Below, piece by piece: positions 1 through 5,512 of a DNA stretch of 5,522 nucleotides. Each line of letters begins with the position of its first letter. Within the stretch, counting starts at the first letter, position 1. The position numbers were made by a program, and so were the translations under genes. The DNA comes from JADFOB01 sp964651325 (GTDB lineage Bacteria > Planctomycetota > Phycisphaerae > UBA1845), in the NCBI GenBank assembly GCA_964651325.1, contig CAZYXP010000221.1:1-5522 (forward strand). Direction: 5' to 3'. The notes beneath the pieces are model-generated. The model made no database searches. It saw only the letters and a program-made list of their open reading frames with translations, and was not told where the DNA came from.

Positions 1-265
1 TTTTCATAAGACCAGCAAGAGAGCGATCGATCGTCAGGTGCCGTGACCGGTGTTGTACAAGGGCATCCACCTCGATGCGTCGCTTCGGTTGTATTTGATC
101 GTAGACGAGGCAGTTATCGTGGAGTTCAAGGCAATTCAGTCTTTGGAGCCGGTCCATACGGCCCAACTCTTAACGTACCTCAAGATTTCCGGCTATCGCT
201 TGGGGCTGCTGATCAATTTCAACGTCCGCTTGATCCGCGATGGCATAAAGCGATTGGCAATGTGA
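1..265 (+). pseudogene. GxxExxY-family protein (PDDEXK_3-like), 3' part, disrupted
   Basis: This is the C-terminal part of a GxxExxY-type protein; its 5' end lies outside the window. In the frame ending at the TGA at 263-265, the translation has the family hallmarks: YKGIHLD, then VIVEFKA (E at 122-124, K at 128-130), then QLLTYLK and GLLINFNVRLIRDGIKR. The family resembles PD-(D/E)XK nucleases, but its biological role is not settled. Two defects show. A TGA at 44-46 interrupts the frame, and the codons on both sides (RQVP, then PVLYKG) still match the family, so this looks like a nonsense change rather than a late start. Also, where relatives usually have Asp before the ExK pair (RLDxLV), this copy has Tyr (codon 92-94). 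A short product from GTG at 50 (71 residues) is possible but would lack the N-terminal half that carries the GxxExxY motif. Family assignment is fairly sure; pseudogene status is likely. Confidence 0.72.
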
Positions 266-313
266 GATTAGAGGATTACTTCGGGTTTTGCTGGTAGTCC
301 CACCACTTGGTTC

Positions 314-471
314 ACCACCAAGGCACGAAGGCACCAAGAGATTGTGAAAACCGGTCATTCGTCCAACCTCAAACATCGAAGATCCCTGAACGTCGGAGTC
401 GCCCGCCCGACTTCTTCTCTCTACGCCTTCTCTTCTTCCGTGTGTTCTTTGTGTCTTGGTGCCTTGGTGGT
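314..471. repeat. Inverted repeat pair flanking a 114-base non-coding segment
   Basis: The left arm (314-339) and right arm (454-471) are reverse complements over 18 bases (accaccaaggcaccaaga). The one difference is an 8-base insertion in the left arm, where 'aaggcac' is doubled (aaggcacg then aaggcacc). The 114 bases between the arms have no convincing gene; 415-453 is pyrimidine-rich on this strand. The segment begins about 50 bases after the GxxExxY remnant and ends just before the ribosome-binding site of the next gene. In my recollection, sequences of this 'accaccaaggcaccaag' type recur many times in planctomycete and verrucomicrobial genomes, often near GxxExxY genes; that is memory, not shown here. 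Transcribed, the arms could form a long hairpin. It could be a small non-autonomous element or a transcript-end structure. Confidence 0.6.
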
Positions 472-507
472 TAATATTCCAACCAGGCCCCACAAGCAAT
501 GAAGACC

Positions 508-514
508 AAGGAGG
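508..514 (+). promoter_or_regulatory. Shine-Dalgarno AAGGAGG that fixes the flavin-reductase start
   Basis: A full AAGGAGG lies four bases before the ATG at 519. The frame is open further upstream to 456, but that part runs through the right arm of the inverted repeat, so this site supports 519 as the true start. A second ATG at 515-517 is out of frame. The four-base spacing is slightly short but workable. Confidence 0.75.
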
Positions 515-518
515 ATGC

Positions 519-1160
519 ATGAAACCGTTTGACAACTTTGAGCAGCTCGTTACCGCTGACCGCGATCGCCGCGCCAACTTCAAGACGCTGCTTTCCGCCG
601 TGCTCCCTCGGCCCATTGCCTTTGTCTCGACCATGTCCGCCGACGGCATCCCCAATCTGGCGCCGTATTCGTTCTTCAACGGAGTCGGCTCGAATCCGCC
701 GGCCGTGATTTTTTCTCCCTGCACCAAGGCCGACGGAACCGACAAGGACACCCTGATCAATCTTCAGCAAGGCGTCGATGAATTCGTCGTCAATGTGGTT
801 TCCCATGAACTGTCCTCGGCGGTCAACGAGGCCTCCTTCCCGTTCGCGCCCGAGGTCAACGAATTCGACGCCGTCGGCTTTACGCCGTTGCCGAGCACCC
901 TCGTCAAGCCGCCCCGCGTCGCCGAGTCGCCGGTCCATCTTGAATGCAAGCTCGTGCAGATCGTGCCCGTGGGCGACGGACCACTGTCCGCCAACATTTG
1001 CATCGGCCACGTGCTGTGCTTTCACATAGCCGGTGAATGTCTGCAGCCCGACGGAACCGCTAGCGTCGAGAAAATCGATCTCGTCGGACGCCTCGGCGGC
1101 GCGGATTACTCAACCATTCGAGACCGCTTCGCCCTTGCGAAACCCGACCCAAATCGATAG
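519..1160 (+). CDS. Flavin reductase family protein (FMN-binding split barrel)
   Basis: This 213-residue protein belongs to the flavin-reductase-like family (DIM6/NTAB group). These proteins are cytoplasmic, usually dimeric, bind FMN in a split beta-barrel and commonly use NAD(P)H; the substrate here cannot be told from sequence. Visible family features are RPIAFVSTMSADGIPNLAPYSFFN (31-54), the flavin-binding core; PPAVIFSPC (60-68); DEFVVNVVSHEL (87-98); IGHVLCFHI (162-170); and a C-terminal GRLGGADYSTIRDRF (190-204). The length, just over 200 residues, is normal for the family. The start is set by a strong AAGGAGG. No signal peptide or membrane segment is seen. It heads a compact plus-strand cluster: the next gene starts 36 bases after its stop, with mutY beyond. 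A shared transcript is likely. A role in redox or aromatic metabolism is possible but not shown. Confidence 0.88.
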   Translation: MKPFDNFEQLVTADRDRRANFKTLLSAVLPRPIAFVSTMSADGIPNLAPYSFFNGVGSNPPAVIFSPCTKADGTDKDTLINLQQGVDEFVVNVVSHELSSAVNEASFPFAPEVNEFDAVGFTPLPSTLVKPPRVAESPVHLECKLVQIVPVGDGPLSANICIGHVLCFHIAGECLQPDGTASVEKIDLVGRLGGADYSTIRDRFALAKPDPNR

Positions 1161-1196
1161 AAGCGGGCGTCCAACGTTGCACCGGAGATTCGCCCC

Positions 1197-1400
1197 ATGG
1201 CCGTCGCGCTGGCAGCAATCGGAACCGCCCTCGCCCGCGTTCCGCTGGGGTTCGTGTTCGTGGGCATCTTCGTCATGTTGATCATGATCCTGGCCATGCC
1301 CCCCAAGACCGCCCCAAGCGGCTGCCCGCGATGCGGCGAGGCTCGACCGAGTCGCGCCAACTACTGCGCCCACTGCGGCAGAAACCTGCGTCAGCCGTGA
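1197..1400 (+). CDS. Small membrane-anchored zinc-ribbon protein
   Basis: This 67-residue protein has two parts. Residues 16-34 form one hydrophobic stretch (VPLGFVFVGIFVMLIMILA) that should cross the membrane. Residues 43-60 hold four cysteines as CPRC-x10-CAHC, a typical zinc-ribbon knuckle pair. A GGAG at 1184-1187, nine bases before the ATG, supports the start. Function is unknown; such small TM plus zinc-ribbon proteins are common and their partners are rarely known. Its TGA (1398-1400) overlaps a possible GTG start of mutY at 1397, so translation of the two may be coupled. By topology rules the ribbon after a single N-terminal helix could lie on either side of the membrane; the Arg-rich tail (RCGEARPSR, GRNLRQP) favours the cytoplasm. 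It is a real gene by spacing, RBS and motif. Confidence 0.75.
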   Translation: MAVALAAIGTALARVPLGFVFVGIFVMLIMILAMPPKTAPSGCPRCGEARPSRANYCAHCGRNLRQP

Positions 1401-1441
1401 GCCCCTCACCCCGCGCCGGCCATAGCGCAACACCACTGGCC

Positions 1442-2524
1442 ATGCCTCCGGCACTCCGAAAGACGATTCGGAGAAAGCTGCTCACCTGGTACGATCGAAA
1501 CCGCCGCGATCTGCCCTGGCGGCAACGCGAGGGCGATCCCTACGCGCAATGGGTCGCGGAGATCATGCTGCAGCAAACCCGCGTCGATACGGTGCTGCCC
1601 TACTACGAACGATTCCTGAAGCGATTCCCCACGGTGCAACGCCTTGCCCGAGCCCGCCACGACACCGTCCTGAAGCATTGGGAAGGATTGGGCTATTACC
1701 GGCGCGCGCTCCTGTTGCACACCGGGGCTCAACAAATCGCACAGAACGGCAAGGCCATGCCCGACTGCGCTGCCGAACTGATGCAGGTGCCGGGCATCGG
1801 ACGATACACCGCTTCGGCCATCGCCTCCATCGCCTTTGGCGAGCGCGTGGCCGCGGTCGATGGCAACGTAGCACGCGTGGTCGCGCGGCTCTTCGGCGTC
1901 CGCGACGATGTGCTTGCCAAGCCCGGCCTTGAGGCGATTCAGTGTTTGGCGACAGAGTTGATCCCGCCCGGCCGCCCCGGCGATTTCAATCAGGCGTGGA
2001 TGGATCTGGGGACCGCCCTTTGCACGCCGAAATCGCCGCACTGCCAGGCCTGCCCCCTGAAGGCGCAGTGCGTCGCCCGCGCTGAAAGCCTCACGGATTC
2101 GATCCCCCGGCGAGACGCCAAGGTCAAGGTTAAACGCCAAACACACGTGGTGATTGCCCTCACTTGGAAGAGAAGAACGCTCATGCGCCAGCGTCCCACC
2201 GGCGGACTCTGGTCCGGCCTTTGGGAATTCCCAAACCGAGAGATTTCGTCCGCAGCCGCCGCAGACGTTGCCATCGAGAAAATGCTCGACGAGCACGGCC
2301 TCATCGGGCGAGGTGAGGCTCAGAAGATCGGGCGCGTTGCCCACCGCCTGACCCATCGCGAATTGACGTTCCTCGTCTACCGGTGTGCGGTTCGCCCCGC
2401 CCGATCGCAAACGATACCCGCCGCCGCTCGTTGGGTCACGGGTCGCGAAGTTTCAGCTCTGTCCGTCTCGACGGGGCACCGGCGCGTCTTCGCGTTGCTG
2501 ACGGAGTTCCCAACCGAGCAGTGA
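1442..2524 (+). CDS. mutY: Adenine DNA glycosylase MutY (A/8-oxoG-specific)
   Basis: MutY removes adenine mispaired with 8-oxoguanine in base excision repair, preventing G:C to T:A changes. The 360-residue product has every expected part: WYDRNRRDLPWR (16-27); AEIMLQQTRV with catalytic Glu40; GLGYYRRA (82-89); the helix-hairpin-helix VPGIGRYTASAI (116-127); VDGNVARV with catalytic Asp140; the [4Fe-4S] cysteines C194-x6-C201-x2-C204-x5-C210; and a NUDIX-like 8-oxoG-recognition domain from about 232 (RPTGGLWSGLWEFP, 251-264). At the usual F-S-H loop this protein reads L-T-H (303-305). Length is normal. The start is uncertain: ATG at 1442 has no clear Shine-Dalgarno, and an in-frame GTG at 1397 would add 15 residues and overlap the preceding stop by four bases (GTGA). 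I chose 1442 because conserved sequence begins soon after it. It is the last gene of the plus-strand cluster. Confidence 0.96.
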   Translation: MPPALRKTIRRKLLTWYDRNRRDLPWRQREGDPYAQWVAEIMLQQTRVDTVLPYYERFLKRFPTVQRLARARHDTVLKHWEGLGYYRRALLLHTGAQQIAQNGKAMPDCAAELMQVPGIGRYTASAIASIAFGERVAAVDGNVARVVARLFGVRDDVLAKPGLEAIQCLATELIPPGRPGDFNQAWMDLGTALCTPKSPHCQACPLKAQCVARAESLTDSIPRRDAKVKVKRQTHVVIALTWKRRTLMRQRPTGGLWSGLWEFPNREISSAAAADVAIEKMLDEHGLIGRGEAQKIGRVAHRLTHRELTFLVYRCAVRPARSQTIPAAARWVTGREVSALSVSTGHRRVFALLTEFPTEQ

Positions 2525-2673
2525 CAACCAAGTGGCCTGCCGATGTAGCCTACTCGCCCTCGAGTGGGCACACGACGCCGCTAGGGTCGACGCGTCTGCA
2601 GGCCGGATGTTCTTGAGCTAACAACAATTAGGTGAATAGCCGTGCGGATCGAAACGCCGCGGTGCCCCTGGGC

Positions 2674-2703
2674 GCCGCGCGGGCTGAAGCCCTCGGCTCG
2701 GGG
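2674..2703. repeat. GC-rich hairpin repeat in the convergent gap after mutY
   Basis: This 30-base element recurs in opposite orientation at 5407-5436 with 28 of 30 bases identical. Its core, 2678-2695, folds into an 8-bp stem with one mismatch (cgcgggct, loop ga, agccctcg). It lies in the 198-base gap (2525-2722) between mutY and the facing minus-strand gene, where nothing else convincing is seen. Position 3' of both genes would suit a two-way transcript-end structure, but no T-run follows on either side, so I do not call it a terminator. It looks like a REP-type dispersed intergenic repeat. Confidence 0.65.
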
Positions 2704-2722
2704 ACCGATGCGCTTCACCCGG

Positions 2723-3226
2723 TTAATAGAATACGGTCAGGATCATGTGGGGCTCGGCGTGCTTGCCCTCGAAGATGCCGATCGTGGACGTCGAAAACTT
2801 GATGACGATGTCGTCGTTGGCGTCTAGCCAGTCATTGACCTGTGTGTTGAGAAACCGCAACGCCGAATCCGCGAGCTTGGAGTGAAACGAGCGGCATCGT
2901 GTAGCCCCGCCGCTTCCAGGCTCGAGCGGGCGGCGGTATTTTGAATCATCCCAACTGCTGGCTTTGCCGAGCGTTTGCTCGGTCGTCATGATCCGGCTTT
3001 GGGACATATCCAAGGAAGCCCGACCATCGTCTTCGTCGTCCAATGGGATCGACTCAAAGTCGCTCACCGCGCTCATTCCGGTGGAATCGTTCATCCGCTC
3101 GTATTCCGAGCAGCAATGCGCGCACATGAGCTTGCCACCTTCATACCGGGCGATACCCGAATCGAGATGTTGTTTGTAAACGCTAGCGCCGCATTTCTGG
3201 CAACTACTGGCAATATCATCCGTCAT
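2723..3226 (-). CDS. Conserved hypothetical protein with N-terminal zinc ribbon
   Basis: This 167-residue protein has three visible regions. Residues 1-40 hold a zinc-binding knuckle pair, CQKC (C9, C12) and CAHC (C35, C38, with C39 next). Residues 45-95 are acidic and low in hydrophobics (PLDDEDDGRASLDMSQSR) and probably form a flexible linker. Residues 105-167 look like a compact alpha/beta domain: RCRSFHSKLADSALRFLNTQVNDWL, then IVIKFSTSTIGIFEGKHAEPHMILTVFY. I recall similar hypothetical proteins from planctomycetes but know no function. No signal or membrane segment is seen. The ATG at 3226 is chosen over one 12 codons upstream (3262) because AGGAG lies seven bases before it (3234-3238) and conserved sequence starts there. 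It follows deoC by 61 bases on the same strand but appears to have its own promoter. The last residues run close to the convergent repeat. Confidence 0.82.
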   Translation of the reverse strand: MTDDIASSCQKCGASVYKQHLDSGIARYEGGKLMCAHCCSEYERMNDSTGMSAVSDFESIPLDDEDDGRASLDMSQSRIMTTEQTLGKASSWDDSKYRRPLEPGSGGATRCRSFHSKLADSALRFLNTQVNDWLDANDDIVIKFSTSTIGIFEGKHAEPHMILTVFY

Positions 3227-3262
3227 GGCGCAACTCCTGAAATGAACCTCAACGCCGAGCAA

Positions 3263-3291
3263 ATTCTACCCACGACGCCCAAGCCCGTCAA
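3263..3291 (-). promoter_or_regulatory. Candidate sigma70-type promoter for the zinc-ribbon gene
   Basis: Read on the minus strand, TTGACG (3291-3286) and TAGAAT (3268-3263) are separated by exactly 17 bases. Each box matches the consensus at five of six positions. Transcription would begin near 3256, leaving about 30 bases of leader with AGGAG well placed before the ATG at 3226. The TGA stop of deoC (3290-3288) lies inside the -35 box. In such a GC-rich region a match this good is notable, although planctomycete promoters are less well characterised. Confidence 0.55.
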
Positions 3292-3998
3292 TCATCCACC
3301 TTGCCATGGTCTCGTTGCGCCTGGATGATCGCCACCGACGAGGACGTCCCGATCCGCGCCGCCCCCGCCTCGATCATGGCCCGCGCCGCCTCTGCCGTTC
3401 TGATCCCCCCGGCCGCCTTGACCCGCAGGGGTGACGCACTGCGAAAAAGCAAGCGGACGTGGGGCAAGGTTGCCCCGCCGCTCGGATGCAATCCGGTGGA
3501 CGTTTTGACGAAATCGGCCTCGCCTACCGCGCACGCGCGACAGCCGGCGAGAATCTGCTCCTCCGTCAACGCCGCCGTCTCCAAAATGACCTTGAGCAGC
3601 CCCGGCGGGTCGGCGCGATGCACGATCTTGGCCACGGCCTCAATTTCCGCGCGAATCGCTCGATGCGCCCCGTCGATCAGCCCGCCGATGTGAATCACCA
3701 AATCGATTTCGGTGGCCCCGTCGCCCACCGCACGCCGCGCCTCCTCCTCCTTGACGCCCTGCGACGTCGCCCCGAGCGGAAAACCCACGACCGCCGCTAC
3801 GCCCGGGCCACATCGATTCTTCCCGACAGCCCGCAATCGCCCCGCCGCCCGCGTCACGTATATCGGATTCACGCACACCGTGGCAAAACCATGCTCGATC
3901 GCCTCGTCGCAAAGCAAATCGATCTGCTCCGACGTCGCCTCTGGCTTCAACAACGTGTGATCGATCTTCGCTGCAAGCGTTTCCGCCGAGATGTTCAT
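3288..3998 (-). CDS. deoC: Deoxyribose-phosphate aldolase
   Basis: DeoC is a cytoplasmic class I aldolase that splits 2-deoxy-D-ribose 5-phosphate into glyceraldehyde 3-phosphate and acetaldehyde, letting cells use deoxynucleosides. The 236-residue TIM-barrel protein shows IDHTLLKPEAT (12-22); ATVCVNPIYV (39-48); VVGFPLGA (70-77); EIDLVIHIGGL (97-107) with the conserved Asp99; LKVILETAALTEEQI (135-149); FVKTSTG (163-169) with Schiff-base Lys165; and RVKAAGGIRT (192-201) with catalytic Lys194. All catalytic residues are present. Position 103 is His where many relatives have Asn or Asp. Length is normal for the bacterial type. AGAGGA (4011-4006), seven bases upstream, supports the ATG. Its ATG overlaps the TGA of the preceding YkgJ-type gene by four bases, so translation is probably coupled. 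No other nucleoside-catabolism gene (deoA, deoB, deoD) is seen nearby. Confidence 0.96.
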   Translation of the reverse strand: MNISAETLAAKIDHTLLKPEATSEQIDLLCDEAIEHGFATVCVNPIYVTRAAGRLRAVGKNRCGPGVAAVVGFPLGATSQGVKEEEARRAVGDGATEIDLVIHIGGLIDGAHRAIRAEIEAVAKIVHRADPPGLLKVILETAALTEEQILAGCRACAVGEADFVKTSTGLHPSGGATLPHVRLLFRSASPLRVKAAGGIRTAEAARAMIEAGAARIGTSSSVAIIQAQRDHGKVDD

Positions 3999-5284
3999 GG
4001 CTCAATCCTCTTTGAAATTGTCGCATACCGCCTCAGCAAGCTCGCCAGGCCGTCGTCTGCCTGCAGCGCTTTGATCCGCGCTCGCTCGGTCATGGTTCCC
4101 AAGGCCGGCGCGCGGGTGGCCGTCCGATCGATTACGCCGATGGCCCAGACCAGATCGTCTCGGCCCCAACAGGTTCGGCCGGCGGCGGCCGCGGACCATC
4201 GGGCAAGGTATCCGCTGGTCGCGATGGCGAGCCAGAGGGCCGAGAAGCCCGCGAGCATGGGCCAATCGTAGTATCCCCGGCCGAACACCGATTCGCTCTT
4301 CACACGCATCAGCAAGTAACGCCGCCAGAGTTCCACAATCGAGGCCTCGTCGGCGACTTCGGGCAAGACGGCCTCAATCGCTTCAAACGTGGTCGAGCCA
4401 CCAATGCCGGAAAGCGGGGGGACAACGCCCACGCCCCGCCCGTACGACCGCGATTTCTTGAGTTGACCTGCGCGGATACGGAATTTCCCAAACAAGCCCG
4501 ATCGAAGTTGGCCGAGCGAGACATGTTCGGTGTGCGCGAATATCAACTGCCGAAACAACCTGGCTTGCTTGCGCCCGGGCGCGGCGTCTGGCTTGCCCGA
4601 CTCGGAGGCCAGAGCCTTGAAAAGCAGCATGACGAGCTCCACGAAGCCATCATCGCGCACCTTGGCCAGGTTGCATTCGGCGAGCGTCGTAGTCACCCGC
4701 GCCAATCCGATCAGCCGTTGATCCAAACCAAGGGAATCGTCGTAGAGCACACCGACGATCGCTTCGGTCAGCGCGCGTTGCTCTAAGTCGCTGGCGATTC
4801 GCCCGCGCGTGAGCATGACGGGTTTGTCTGAGCGTCCGCGAGCCGACCCCAATTGGGCCGCCGTGCCTTCAAGCGATGCCTGATGCGATGCGAGCGCGGC
4901 CCCCTCCGACGTCGCAACGCTCGGACAATCGAATCGCAGCGACGCCTGCCATCGGCCCTTTGCCCGCCGGACGGAAAACGGAAACATCCGGCACGCGAGG
5001 GGCTTGGCCTGTTCACCATATTGGGCGTGAATTCGGCATTGGTTTTCTGGATCGAGAAACACGCATGCGCCGTCGTCGCGTTCGTTCAGCACATACTGAC
5101 GACCCACGCGGACGTAGGGAGCCCCATCCAGCGTCTTGCTCCAGTCTTGCTCATCGATCCGCCTGCGATCGGCAGCAAACAGATGCACCACAGCCGTGCG
5201 GCAGCATTGCGCGCACTGATGGCATGACCAACGCTGCTGCGAGACCTGCGGGATGATGACGGGCAACGCCCGTTCGATCGACAT
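3995..5284 (-). CDS. YkgJ-type cysteine-cluster protein with long C-terminal region
   Basis: The N-terminal third is a YkgJ/CxxCxxCC-type metal-binding domain (PF03692-like): WSCHQCAQCC (C21, C24, C27, C28), then C74, C83, C98 in KPLACRMFPF (94-103), and C120 in FDCP. Such cysteines are thought to bind zinc or an Fe-S cluster; the function of most members is unknown. The remaining roughly 300 residues (about 130-429) are not a domain I can name. They are mostly helical-looking, with a hydrophobic stretch at 341-360 (WPMLAGFSALWLAIATSGYL). The order RRYLLMRVKSESVFG, hydrophobic helix, then DLVWAIGVIDR is reminiscent of the C-terminal half of FliB-type flagellin lysine methylases, which share the cysteine domain; that is a weak inference. 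The start at 5284 has only a G-run (AGGGGGGC) 12 bases upstream as a possible RBS. It is the first gene of the minus-strand cluster and overlaps deoC by four bases. Confidence 0.85.
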   Translation of the reverse strand: MSIERALPVIIPQVSQQRWSCHQCAQCCRTAVVHLFAADRRRIDEQDWSKTLDGAPYVRVGRQYVLNERDDGACVFLDPENQCRIHAQYGEQAKPLACRMFPFSVRRAKGRWQASLRFDCPSVATSEGAALASHQASLEGTAAQLGSARGRSDKPVMLTRGRIASDLEQRALTEAIVGVLYDDSLGLDQRLIGLARVTTTLAECNLAKVRDDGFVELVMLLFKALASESGKPDAAPGRKQARLFRQLIFAHTEHVSLGQLRSGLFGKFRIRAGQLKKSRSYGRGVGVVPPLSGIGGSTTFEAIEAVLPEVADEASIVELWRRYLLMRVKSESVFGRGYYDWPMLAGFSALWLAIATSGYLARWSAAAAGRTCWGRDDLVWAIGVIDRTATRAPALGTMTERARIKALQADDGLASLLRRYATISKRIEP

Positions 5285-5324
5285 GGACGCATTGTGCCCC
5301 CCTACGCCACGGATGCAATCCGCA

Positions 5325-5436
5325 CAGAGCCGCGGGCGCCAGCCCTCGGACCACCAGCCATCCGCTCAGAGCCGCGGGCGCCAGCCCTCGGACCATCAGC
5401 CATCCGCCCCGAGCCGCAGGCTTCAGCCCGCGCGGC
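5325..5436. repeat. 42-base tandem repeat, two full units plus a diverged partial unit
   Basis: Units at 5325-5366 and 5367-5408 match at 40 of 42 bases, differing at unit positions 30 and 42. A third, diverged partial unit follows to 5436; its 5407-5436 part is the inverted relative of the repeat at 2674-2703. Each full unit contains a hairpin core (ccgcgggc, loop gcca, gccctcgg; one mismatch in the stem), the same layout as the 2678-2695 hairpin. The 42-base period is divisible by three, so open frames cross it, but they give only repetitive Arg/Ser/Pro- or Gly/Ala-rich peptides and I do not call them genes. This array sits upstream of the YkgJ-type gene, in a region (5285-5522) with no visible gene. 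Confidence 0.75.
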
Positions 5437-5492
5437 CGTGGGGGTTGGCCCAACAATCGCCGCAAGAGAGATGTACCCGGCTTTAACAAGGT

Positions 5493-5512
5493 CACAGGGC
5501 TTGCGCCCTGTG
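5493..5512. repeat. Perfect 8-bp stem, 4-base loop hairpin
   Basis: Sequence cacagggc, loop ttgc, gccctgtg forms a perfect 8-bp GC-rich stem with a four-base loop near the right edge. No T-run follows on either strand, so a standard intrinsic terminator is not supported. Its closeness to the 42-base array suggests a second REP-like intergenic repeat type. It could also end a transcript from a gene beyond the window. Confidence 0.55.

Noticed and set aside
472..477. TAATAT as a -10 box for the flavin-reductase gene
   Set aside because: The -35 position at 17-18 bases upstream (ttgtgt or tttgtg) is poor and lies across the end of the right repeat arm, so the promoter is not supported.
170..760. 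Minus-strand open frame of 196 codons across the left end
   Set aside because: It runs through the GxxExxY remnant, the inverted repeat and the start of the flavin-reductase gene in the wrong strand, and its translation has no recognisable domain. The HHQGTKTQRTHGRR-like part is simply the translated repeat arm.
1406..2410. Long minus-strand open frame of 334 codons
   Set aside because: It lies wholly opposite mutY, whose catalytic and Fe-S residues are all in place. Long antisense frames are common in GC-rich DNA.
2550..2575. Possible terminator hairpin (gccc, six-base loop, gggc) after mutY
   Set aside because: The stem is only four base pairs and no T-run follows, which is too weak to call.
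2559..2601. Cluster of six-base palindromes (ctcgag, gtcgac, acgcgt, ctgcag) resembling a cloning polylinker
   Set aside because: The sites are GC-rich palindromes expected now and then in DNA of this composition. The flanks are continuous with native sequence and no vector backbone is seen.
3459..4271. Plus-strand open frame of 270 codons
   Set aside because: It covers deoC and the end of the YkgJ-type gene in antisense, is Arg/Pro-rich and has no family features.
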